Assembly: GCA_903855985.1 (NCBI GenBank)
Contig: CAIOAO010000103.1
Span: 1 to 64,000, forward strand
DNA from: an uncultured Opitutia bacterium
GTDB lineage: Bacteria > Verrucomicrobiota > Verrucomicrobiia > Opitutales > Opitutaceae
Direction of reading: 5' to 3'
Length of the DNA stretch: 64,000 bases
Under the pieces are notes generated by a model. It saw only the letters and a program-made list of their open reading frames with translations, was not told where the DNA came from and made no database searches. Shown one piece after another: positions 56,688 through 64,000 of this stretch (its first letter is position 1; each line of letters opens with the position of its first letter). The position numbers and the translations under genes were made by a program.

Positions 56688-58463
56688 ATGCACGTCGCCT
56701 TCAATCTCGCCGCCGACCTCGACGCGGTCCTCCTGTCCGCCGCATCCACCGCGGGACTTGAGGCCGCCGGCTTCGCCCCGGAGGTCCGCACCGCCGATCC
56801 CCGGCATGGTGATTTCCAGGCGAACGGCGTGCTCGGCTACGCGAAGGCCCGCAAACTCAACCCCCGCGCCATCGCCGAAAAGCTCGTGGCCGCCCTCCCC
56901 GCCGCGGTCACCGCCGCCTACGACGTCGCCATCGCCGGCCCCGGTTTCATCAATTTCACCCTCAAACCCGCCGTCCTGCTCGGCTGGCTGCGCACCTATG
57001 ACTCGGCCGCCCATCTGAAGGCCGGTGCCGGCACTGCCAAGTCGGGCCAGACCTGGGTCGTGGACTACAGCTCGCCGAATACGGCGAAGCAGATGCACGT
57101 CGGCCACCTGCGCTCCGCCGTGATCGGCGAGGCCATTTGCCGCCTGCTGGACTTCAACGGCGCCAAGGTCGTCCGCGACAACCACGTCGGCGACTGGGGC
57201 ACCCAGTTCGGCAAGCTGATCTGGGCCTGCAAGCAGGCGCGCGCCCGGGATGAAGCCGCCCTCCAGGCGGCCATCGCTCTCGACCCCCTCGAGGAGTTCG
57301 AGCGGCTTTACAAGGTGGGTAATGAGGCGGCCGACGCCGATCCCGCCGTCATGGAGCAGGCCCGGGCGGAACTCGTCAAACTGCAGAACGGCGACCCGGA
57401 AAACCTGGCCATCTGGCGCCAGATCAACGGCGACTCGCTCGCCGCGTTCCAGGTGATTTACGACCAGCTCGGCATCAAGTTCGACGTGATGCTCGGCGAA
57501 AGTTTCTACAACGACCAGGTCAAGCGCATCTACAGCGAACTCACGGACAGCGGGATCGCCCAGGAAAGCCAGGGCGCGCTCGTGGTCTTTCACCCGGAGC
57601 ACCCGCGCTTCAAGACCCAGCCGTTCATCATGCGGAAGGCTGATGGCGCGAGCAATTACGCCACCACCGACCTGGCGACCGCCCTCTACCGGCTCGAACA
57701 TTTCAAGGCCGATGGCATCGTCGTCGTCACCGACTACCGCCAGGCCGACCACTTCGAGCAGCTCTTCCTGACCGTGGGAAAATGGTTCGCCGGGAAACAC
57801 TACCGCCTGCCGGAACTCCACCACGTGACCTTTGGCGCGGTGACCGGCGAGGATGGCAAGGCGCTCCGCACCCGCGACGGCGGCACCATCCGCCTCAAGC
57901 AACTCCTCGACGAAGCGGAGGCCCGCGCCCTCGCGCTCGTCAGTGAACGGAGCTCGGACATCCCCGCCGAGGAGCGTGCCCAGATCGCAAAGACGGTCGG
58001 CGTGGCCTCGGTCCAATACGCCGACCTCTCCCAGAACCGCTCCAGCGACTACGTCTTCGCCTGGGACAAGATGATCTCCCTCGAGGGCAACACCGCCGCC
58101 TACCTGCTCTACGCCGGCGCGCGCATCCACTCGATCTTCCGCAAGCTCGGGGTCACCCCGGGCGACGCAGCCACCGAAGCTGCAGCCAGCCCGCTGGAGA
58201 CGCCCGCCGAGCTCATGCTCGCCCGCAAGCTCGTGAAGTTCGCCGACGCCATCCGCATCGCCACCGAGACGCTCCGCCCCCACTTCCTCAGCCTCTACCT
58301 CTACGAACTGGCCGGTGAATTCAGCGCGTTCTACAGCGCCGACAAGGTCGCCGTGGACGACCCCGCCGTGCGCGCCCGTCGACTGCTGCTCTGCGCGCGG
58401 ACGCTGCTGGTGCTCGAGACCGGCCTGAACCTGCTCGGACTGCGCACGCTCACGCGCATGTAA
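56688..58463 (+). CDS. argS: Arginyl-tRNA synthetase
   Basis: A 591-residue class I aminoacyl-tRNA synthetase. It has an N-terminal Add-1-like domain (to about 110), the HIGH-type motif HVGH in SSPNTAKQMHVGHLRSAVIG, GDWGTQFGKLI, TTDLATALYRLEHF, and a region in place of KMSKS (EDGKALRTRDGGTIRL), as in many ArgRS that lack the canonical lysine motif. The C-terminal DALR anticodon-binding domain ends LNLLGLRTLTRM. The ATG at 56688 is preferred over one 12 codons upstream, which adds Pro/Arg-rich sequence. It is divergent from the thymidine phosphorylase gene. Confidence 0.97.
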   Translation: MHVAFNLAADLDAVLLSAASTAGLEAAGFAPEVRTADPRHGDFQANGVLGYAKARKLNPRAIAEKLVAALPAAVTAAYDVAIAGPGFINFTLKPAVLLGWLRTYDSAAHLKAGAGTAKSGQTWVVDYSSPNTAKQMHVGHLRSAVIGEAICRLLDFNGAKVVRDNHVGDWGTQFGKLIWACKQARARDEAALQAAIALDPLEEFERLYKVGNEAADADPAVMEQARAELVKLQNGDPENLAIWRQINGDSLAAFQVIYDQLGIKFDVMLGESFYNDQVKRIYSELTDSGIAQESQGALVVFHPEHPRFKTQPFIMRKADGASNYATTDLATALYRLEHFKADGIVVVTDYRQADHFEQLFLTVGKWFAGKHYRLPELHHVTFGAVTGEDGKALRTRDGGTIRLKQLLDEAEARALALVSERSSDIPAEERAQIAKTVGVASVQYADLSQNRSSDYVFAWDKMISLEGNTAAYLLYAGARIHSIFRKLGVTPGDAATEAAASPLETPAELMLARKLVKFADAIRIATETLRPHFLSLYLYELAGEFSAFYSADKVAVDDPAVRARRLLLCARTLLVLETGLNLLGLRTLTRM

Positions 58464-58526
58464 CCGCGCAACACCGCGCCCAATAAACTCTTGCTGCGCC
58501 TCCGGGCCGCAGCCACAGTCCGCGCC

Positions 58527-59276
58527 ATGGCCATGGAGGAAATTTACATCCGCAGCGAATCCGAGACCGAGGCCCGCGGTCCGTTCAATCTGGAGCAGCT
58601 GGTCTCGCTCGCAGACACCGGCCAGGTGACCGCCGAGACCCTTTTTTACGATGCCACCACCGAACAGTGGTGCGCCATCGGCTCCAACGAGGAGCTCATG
58701 GGCCAGATCCTGCCCCAGCGGAAAAAGCTCAAGATCAAGAGCAAGGCCAAGCTTACCCTGTTGAATGAGGAGGGCGACAGCTCGCCCCCCATCACGGTGG
58801 ACGAGATGCTCGCCGCCGCCGAGGGCCGCACCGCGGAAACCGCGGGCCGGCAGGATCCCACCATCGCGATGGCCCGCGCGGCCGCCATCGGCCGCTGGGC
58901 GGTCATCTTCATGTTTCTGGTCTGCGCCGTCGGCGAACTGCTCCCCGCGTCGGATGCCGTCATGTCGATGGACCCGATGAAGCTCCTGCCCTATCCCATG
59001 GTGCTCATCGGGGCGATCGACCTGGTGCTCGCCACCCTGCTCGGGCTCGGCGTTGTCAGCCTCTATCCCTTTGTCCGCTTCCGCGCCGCGCTTGGCCTGG
59101 GTTTCATCGGGTTCATCTTCTGGACCAACGGCCAGGTGATGCCGCTCCTCTACCTCGGCGCCGGTTCGCTCGGCCTGTACACCTGCACCATCTTTGTGAG
59201 CTACATGCCGGTGTTTCTGGCGGCCGCACTCGGCCTGGCGGGCCTCGGCGCCGTCTCCTGGTTCCTGATCTCCTGA
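58527..59276 (+). CDS. GYF_2-domain integral membrane protein
   Basis: A 249-residue protein. The N-terminal GYF_2 (DUF4339-type) domain covers about residues 1-65 (EEIYIRSESETEARGPFNLEQ, in parts; TLFYDATTEQWCAI). A charged linker (KKLKIKSKAKL) is followed by four to five transmembrane helices from about residue 120 (AIGRWAVIFMFLVCAVGELL, YPMVLIGAIDLVLATLLGLG, ALGLGFIGFIFW, YMPVFLAAALGLAGLGAV). GYF_2 domains bind proline-rich peptides in other proteins. Role unknown. Two ATGs, at 58527 and 58533, are possible starts. It follows argS by 63 nt and precedes the BrkB-like gene by 16 nt, so an operon is likely. Confidence 0.8.
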   Translation: MAMEEIYIRSESETEARGPFNLEQLVSLADTGQVTAETLFYDATTEQWCAIGSNEELMGQILPQRKKLKIKSKAKLTLLNEEGDSSPPITVDEMLAAAEGRTAETAGRQDPTIAMARAAAIGRWAVIFMFLVCAVGELLPASDAVMSMDPMKLLPYPMVLIGAIDLVLATLLGLGVVSLYPFVRFRAALGLGFIGFIFWTNGQVMPLLYLGAGSLGLYTCTIFVSYMPVFLAAALGLAGLGAVSWFLIS

Positions 59277-59292
59277 GTCCCGCCGCGCGCCC

Positions 59293-60804
59293 ATGGCCAG
59301 CCTTGCCGAGCACCGGCACTCAATCGCTCATTTTTTCCGCAAGGAGATCTGGGCCACCGCCCACCTGAAGGACCGTTCGCCCCGCGGCTGGCTCTACGCC
59401 ACCCTGCGCGTCATCTCGATCACCTGGACCGTCTTCAACGAGAACAAGGCCGCCAGCCGCGCCGCCGCCCTCAGCTTCAGCTCCCTCCTCGGCCTCGGGC
59501 CGCTCATCGCCATCGGCGTGCTCGTCGGCGGCTTCATGCTGGGCCAGAACAACGACCCCCAACTGGTCGCCAACAAGCTCAGCGACCTGATCAAGCTCGC
59601 CGCCCCGCAACTCGCCCAGCTGGAAACCCTCAACAGCCAGCAGGCCGCAGCCGCCGCCCACGCGTCGACCGGTCATGGCCCCGCCTCGGCCCAGATCGCC
59701 GTCGACCCCAAGCTGGTCGATCTCATCAACGGCATCATCTCCGGCGCCCACTCCAGCACGGCCGGCGTGTTTGGCGCGCTCACCCTCATCGTGATCGTCC
59801 TGTTCCTCTTCAAGTCGATCGAGGACGCCTTCAATGACATCTGGGGCGTCCGCCTCGGCCGCTCGCTCCTGATGCGCGTGGTCTTCTACTGGACGATCCT
59901 GACCCTCGGCGCGGTCCTGTTTTTTGCGGCGGTGGCCCTGCTGGGCGCCGGTGCGTTCATCAACGTCTTCATGGAAAAGCTTCCCGGCGGCACCGAGCTG
60001 CTGCGGGTGCTGCGCTGGTCGCTGCCGGCGTTTTCGTTCACCCTGCTGGTCGTGGTGCTGACGGTGTTTTACCGCGTGATCCCCAACACCCGGGTCCTCT
60101 GGCGGGTGGCCTTCACCGGCGCCCTGCTCGTCGCGGCGCTGCTGATGGTGAACAATTTCATCGCCCTCATCTACGTGCGCCGCGTCTACCTCGAGAAAAG
60201 CCTCTACGGGTCGCTCGGCATCCTGCCCGTCCTGATGTTCGGCCTCTATATCTTCTGGTTTTACGTGCTGATCGGCGGTGCGCTCACCTACGCCCTGCAG
60301 AACGTGCAGTTCCGCAACAGCCAGGCCGCGTGGAAGGGCCTCACCGACGCGATGCGCGAGCGCCTTTCACTCGTCGTGTTCCTCACCATCTGCCGGCGGT
60401 TTCACGCCTGCCTGCCGCCCATCTCCGCCTCCCAGCTCAGCACCTTTGTGAAGGTCCCGGCCCAGCTGCTCAACGAGTGCCTCAACCGCCTGGCCGACAT
60501 GCACCTCATCACCGCCCTGCGCCCGGCCCCCGGCGCGCCCGTCACCGACCCCGTTTACCAGCCCAGCCGGCCGCTGAGCCATATCACCCTGCACGACTTC
60601 AAGCGCCTCGAGGACCATATCGGCGACGATCCCCTCGGCCCGGTCCTGGAGCGCATCGACCCCATCCTGCCACACTACAACACGGCCCTGGAACAGCTGG
60701 GCCGGCAGGAGTTCTTCCAGAAGAGCCTGGAGCAGCTCTTTGCCGAGCATGCGTTTGAGGACTCGCGGCCGCCGTTTGCCATGGGCGAACCGCCGCGCCG
60801 TTAA
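59293..60804 (+). CDS. YihY/BrkB-family membrane protein with C-terminal soluble domain
   Basis: A 503-residue protein. The N-terminal BrkB/YihY membrane domain (about 35-345) shows NKAASRAAALSFSSLLGLGPL, SIEDAFNDIWGVR, YRVIPNTRVLWRVAFTGALL and YGSLGILPVLMFGLYIFWF. It has about six helices and an Ala/His-rich loop near 110-130. The rest (about 345-503) is soluble and includes a winged-helix-like part (SASQLSTFVKVPAQLLNECLNRLADMHLI, in parts). The family was once called ribonuclease BN by mistake and its true role is unclear. A terminator-like hairpin follows. Confidence 0.88.
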   Translation: MASLAEHRHSIAHFFRKEIWATAHLKDRSPRGWLYATLRVISITWTVFNENKAASRAAALSFSSLLGLGPLIAIGVLVGGFMLGQNNDPQLVANKLSDLIKLAAPQLAQLETLNSQQAAAAAHASTGHGPASAQIAVDPKLVDLINGIISGAHSSTAGVFGALTLIVIVLFLFKSIEDAFNDIWGVRLGRSLLMRVVFYWTILTLGAVLFFAAVALLGAGAFINVFMEKLPGGTELLRVLRWSLPAFSFTLLVVVLTVFYRVIPNTRVLWRVAFTGALLVAALLMVNNFIALIYVRRVYLEKSLYGSLGILPVLMFGLYIFWFYVLIGGALTYALQNVQFRNSQAAWKGLTDAMRERLSLVVFLTICRRFHACLPPISASQLSTFVKVPAQLLNECLNRLADMHLITALRPAPGAPVTDPVYQPSRPLSHITLHDFKRLEDHIGDDPLGPVLERIDPILPHYNTALEQLGRQEFFQKSLEQLFAEHAFEDSRPPFAMGEPPRR

Positions 60805-60832
60805 GGGGCCACTTCGCCCTTGCCTCACACCG

Positions 60833-60857
60833 CCGGCGACCTAGCGTCGCCGGTTTT
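60833..60857 (+). terminator. Intrinsic terminator-like hairpin
   Basis: CCGGCGAC, loop CTAGC, GTCGCCGG, then TTTT. It lies 28 nt after the BrkB-like gene and ends only 7 nt before the PpiD-like ATG, so it may instead (or also) limit access to that start. Confidence 0.65.
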
Positions 60858-60863
60858 CCCTCC

Positions 60864-62525
60864 ATGATCTCCTGGATTCAACGCTACTTTCAGCACCACT
60901 TCCGCATCGTTTTCGGCCTGGTGCTGATCGCCACGATTATCTCGTTCATCATCGCCTTCTCCGGCTCGAACGTCGGCCGCGATACCGGCCAGCGGGCCGC
61001 CCTCACCCGGGAGTTTTTTGGGTACAACCTGAGTTCCTCGGACGACCAGGCCCGCCTCTTTGGCGACGCCAACCTGAGCGCCACCCTCCAGACCGGCTAC
61101 AGCTCCCTCGATAACGCCGATCTCCAGAACTACGCGCTCCAGCGCGCCGCCGCCCTCGCCCTCGCCGACCAGCTCCGCCTCCCGGCCACGACCAACCAGG
61201 AAATCACCGATTTCATCAAGAGCCTCCGCGCCTTCGCCGGCGAGGACGGCCAGTTTGACGCCAAGCGCTACGAATCCTTCCGCGACTCCCTCAAGTCCAA
61301 CCCCCGCCTCACCGAGGCCGTCGTCCGCCGCGTGCTCGCCGACGATGTCCGCGCCGAGAAGGTCAAACAGGTCATCGCCGGCCCGGGCTACGTGCTGCCG
61401 GCCGACGTGAAGACCCAGCTCGACCGCGCTGATTCCGTCTGGACCCTCGCCACCGCCACCGCCGACTACGCGAGCTACGCCCCATCCATCCCGGTCTCGG
61501 ACCTGGCCCTCACCAAGTTTTACGAGGAAAACTCCTTCCGCTACACCATCCCGGCCCGCGTCTCCGTCTCCGCCGCCTTCTTTCCCTCCACCGCCTACTC
61601 CGGCGGCGTCAGCGTGACCGAGTCCGAAGTCCGTTCCGCCTATTCCGCCAATCCCGCCCGCTGGCCCAATCCCGCGGCCAAGGCCGGCGCCAAGGCCGAC
61701 CCGGCCGCTGATTACGCCGCCGTCCGCCCGCAGGTGGAGCTGGCCCTGAAGCTGGAGCGCGCCCAGCGCATCGCCGCCAAGGTCGCCTCCGACCTCTCGT
61801 TCGCGCTCTACGACGGCAAGATCGCCCCCGGTTCCCCCGCCTTCGACACCCTCCTGGCCGCCCAGCACGTCACCCTGAAGCCGCTCGCCCCGTTCACCCG
61901 TGAGGAAGGCCCCGCCGAACTCGGCGGCTCGCCCGAGATCGCCACCGAGGCGTTCAAGCTCGGCGAGAGCCGCTCCTATTCCGATGCCCTGGGCGCGCCG
62001 GACGGCGCCGTGGTGCTATTCTGGAAGGGCACCTTGCCCCCGCGCCAGCCCCTGCTCACCGAGGTGCGCGCCAAGGTCGCCGCCGACTTCTCCGAGAACG
62101 AGAAGCGCAAGCGTTTCGTCGAGACCGGCCGCCTCATCCGCAGCCAGCTGGAAGCCCGGCTCAAGGCGGGCGACACCTTCGAGGCCGCCGTGGCCGCCGC
62201 CGGCAGCGCCACGTCCACCAAGCTCACCGCCAAGGTCCTCCCGCCGTTTTCCCGCCGCACCCCTCCGAAGGATGCCGATAATTCCGTCCTCGGTGCGCTT
62301 GACCGTCTGGCCAAGGGCCAGGTCTCGGACATGAGCATCGTCAAGGACCAGGGCGTCCTCATCTACGCCGTGGACAAGAAACTGCCCGACCTCAGCGAGT
62401 CCGGCGCCGATTTCGCCGCGATGCGGGCCCAACTCTCCGCCGTAAATGCCCGCATCGGCACCAGTTCTTACCTGGCCGCGATGGTCGAGCAGGAACTCAA
62501 GAAGTCCGAGCCGCCGGTCAAGTGA
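60864..62525 (+). CDS. PpiD/SurA-like periplasmic folding factor
   Basis: A 553-residue protein with an N-terminal membrane anchor (HHFRIVFGLVLIATIISFIIAF) and a large periplasmic part. The first part has the SurA_N_3 look seen in PpiD: LTREFFGYNLSSSDDQARL, ALQRAAALALADQLRLPAT, and FAGEDGQFDAKRYESFRDSL. A parvulin-type PPIase core is not clear in the middle, where IPARVSVSAAFFPSTAY and SEVRSAYSANPARW occur, so it may be a chaperone without isomerase activity. The tail ends in helices (SYLAAMVEQELKKSE). It is expected to assist outer-membrane protein folding, which fits the TolC-type gene downstream. Confidence 0.8.
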   Translation: MISWIQRYFQHHFRIVFGLVLIATIISFIIAFSGSNVGRDTGQRAALTREFFGYNLSSSDDQARLFGDANLSATLQTGYSSLDNADLQNYALQRAAALALADQLRLPATTNQEITDFIKSLRAFAGEDGQFDAKRYESFRDSLKSNPRLTEAVVRRVLADDVRAEKVKQVIAGPGYVLPADVKTQLDRADSVWTLATATADYASYAPSIPVSDLALTKFYEENSFRYTIPARVSVSAAFFPSTAYSGGVSVTESEVRSAYSANPARWPNPAAKAGAKADPAADYAAVRPQVELALKLERAQRIAAKVASDLSFALYDGKIAPGSPAFDTLLAAQHVTLKPLAPFTREEGPAELGGSPEIATEAFKLGESRSYSDALGAPDGAVVLFWKGTLPPRQPLLTEVRAKVAADFSENEKRKRFVETGRLIRSQLEARLKAGDTFEAAVAAAGSATSTKLTAKVLPPFSRRTPPKDADNSVLGALDRLAKGQVSDMSIVKDQGVLIYAVDKKLPDLSESGADFAAMRAQLSAVNARIGTSSYLAAMVEQELKKSEPPVK

Positions 62526-62796
62526 ACCCTTGGCGCCGTCGCGCGCCAACCGTTCATCCCCGCCGCGGACCGCTCGACTCAATTCGCCTCGAACTGCCGC
62601 CCGGCGGCCGGTAGTTCAACGCGCCATGGCGCCATCCGTCCCCCATTCCTTCCGTCCGGGGAAACTTTTGCGCCCGCCGCACGTCTCACGGCTCAGCCGG
62701 ACTTCGTTCCCGGCTGACCCAACGGTTTGAATTACCGTAACTTTTCGACACTTGCCGTGTTCTTCTTTTCACTTCCCGTCCACGTCCTTTCCAACA

Positions 62797-64000
62797 TGTC
62801 CCGCCTCACCGCCCGCGTCCTCCTGTCCTCATTCTGCCTAGCCGCGCTCACCCGCCTGCCGGCCCAGGAACCGGCCCCGGCCCCCGCGCCCACCCCGGCC
62901 GACCTCCCCGCCGCGACCCCGGCCCCGGCCAAGGAAACCGCCCCGGGCACCGAACCCGCCCCGGTTGCCGCCGGGCCGGACCTGACCCTCGAGGAATGCA
63001 TCAACCGGGTCCTCCAGAAAAACTTCAACCTCCGCGTCCAGGGCTTCAACACCGCCAACGCCCAGGAAAACCTCGTGATCTCGAAGGCCGGCTTTGACCC
63101 GACCTTCACCGCGATCGGCCAGCGCACGCACACGCAAGGCGTCACGACCTTCAACAATTCCCTCGGGACCACCACGAGCTCGAACTACCGGCAGGACCAG
63201 ACCGACATCCGTGTCGGCGTCAACCAGACCATCCAGACCGGCGCCACCGTCAACCTGAGCGCCAGCGTCCTGCGCAGCGGCAACAACCTGCCCACCACCA
63301 CCGTCAATCCGTCCTACAACAGCGACCTCTCCCTGTCCGCCACCCAGCCCCTGCTCAAGGGCGCCGGCACCAAGGTCAACCGCGCCTCGATCGAGAACGC
63401 CAAGCTCGGCATCACCATCGCGAACCTCAACTACAAGGGCAGCGTCCTGCAGGCCGTCCGCGACACCGAAGCCGCCTACTACACCCTCGCCTTCGCCCGC
63501 GGCCAGCTGGCCGTCAAGCAGCGCAGCCTCGAGCTCGCGCAAAAGCTGTACGACGAGAACAAGGTCAAGAAGAACACCGGCGTCGCCACCGACCTGGATG
63601 TGCTCACCGCCGAGGTCGGCGTCGCCACCGCGCAAAACGGCGTCGTGCTCGCCCAGCAGCAGGTGCGCAACAGCGAGGACAACCTCCTCGCCCTGACCGG
63701 CCAGTTCGAATTCAACACGCCTCCCGGGCCGGTCAGCTTCAGCGCCTACTACGATCCCGCGCCTTCCATCGATGACGCCTTCAAGCACGCCCGCGACCTG
63801 CAGCCCACCTACGTCGCCGCCCAGTCCACCATCAAGCAGCTCGAGCTCGCCGTCTCCGTCGCCAACAACGGCCGCCTCCCCACGCTGAACGCCGGCGCCG
63901 CCCTCGGCTTCAACGGCACGGACCGCTCAACCAACAGCTCGTTCGACAACCTCCGGACCGGCGACAACTACAACTGGCAGGCCGACCTGTCCCTCAGCGT
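62797..64000 (+). CDS. TolC-family outer membrane efflux protein (partial, cut by window end)
   Basis: The first 401 codons of an outer membrane protein; no stop is reached before 64000. A signal peptide (MSRLTARVLLSSFCLAALTRLPA) is followed by a Pro/Ala-rich linker of about 40 residues. The TolC repeat then begins at DLTLEECINRVLQKNFNL. Further on come VGVNQTIQTGATVNLSASV, LSATQPLLKGAGTKVNRA, and the long helical segments AVRDTEAAYYTLAFARGQLAV, NTGVATDLDVLTAEVGVATAQ and NSEDNLLAL. It forms a trimeric outer-membrane channel for type I secretion or efflux; the partners should lie beyond the window. The 271-nt gap before it has AT-richer sequence (about 62725-62775) that may hold its promoter. 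Confidence 0.92.

Overview
The window is a chromosomal segment of a high-GC, Gram-negative, didermic bacterium. The best guess is a member of the Verrucomicrobiota, family Opitutaceae or a relative. This is an inference from protein resemblance and layout: a complete division and cell-wall (dcw) cluster with ftsZ, a MurC-MurB fusion, an LpxC-FabZ fusion (lipid A, hence an outer membrane), a meso-DAP-type MurE, several carbohydrate-active enzymes without signal peptides, few Shine-Dalgarno sequences, and many palindromic dispersed repeats between genes. I saw no rRNA, tRNA, CRISPR array, prophage, transposase or integrase gene.

Layout. 1-8 kb: two secreted phosphatase-type enzymes (divergent), mnmA with an in-frame palindromic repeat, a FUSC-family membrane protein, a flavin-binding PNPOx-like protein, a LysE exporter and a TPR lipoprotein. 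8.2-11.6 kb (minus strand): a GspE/PilB-type ATPase, a stand-alone protein resembling the GspE N-terminal domain, and obgE. 11.8-31.3 kb (minus strand, about 19.4 kb): the dcw cluster in the order mraZ, orf78, rsmH, ftsL, ftsI, murE, murF, mraY, murD, a LysM protein, ftsW, murG, murC-murB, ddl, ftsQ, ftsA, ftsZ. Most genes overlap or lie within 35 nt. Four MraZ boxes at exact 10-bp spacing precede mraZ. 31.5-39.5 kb: two methionine sulfoxide reductases (free-Met-R type, and MsrA, whose start and stop codons lie in repeats), a DUF4038-type glycosidase, a GH36-like alpha-galactosidase, NDH-2, a DUF971 protein and hisI. 39.6-44.4 kb: lpxA, lpxC-fabZ, efp, beta-carbonic anhydrase, a YebC-type regulator and a double CDGSH protein. 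44.4-47.7 kb (minus strand): PhyH dioxygenase, an unknown protein, a secreted metallophosphoesterase and a small membrane protein. 47.8-55 kb: two paralogous heparinase II/III-like proteins enclosing a TPR protein and a membrane-anchored solute-binding protein. 55-64 kb: thymidine phosphorylase (its reading frame runs through a terminator), argS, a GYF-domain membrane protein, a BrkB/YihY-like protein, a PpiD-like periplasmic chaperone, and the start of a TolC-family protein cut by the window end.

How the genes work together. The dcw block supplies the cytoplasmic peptidoglycan precursor pathway from MurB/MurC to MurG, D-Ala-D-Ala ligase, the division synthase pair FtsW/FtsI and the FtsZ/FtsA/FtsQ/FtsL skeleton, probably under MraZ autoregulation. 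The sugar enzymes at 32.8-37 kb and 47.8-55 kb suggest uptake of glycans or oligosaccharides and breakdown inside the cell. The most unusual features are the dispersed palindromes entering coding sequence (mnmA, msrA), the terminator inside the thymidine phosphorylase frame, the internal ribosome site at the MurC/MurB junction, a lengthened FabZ catalytic loop, an asparagine-tipped EF-P, and the heparinase/solute-binding locus.
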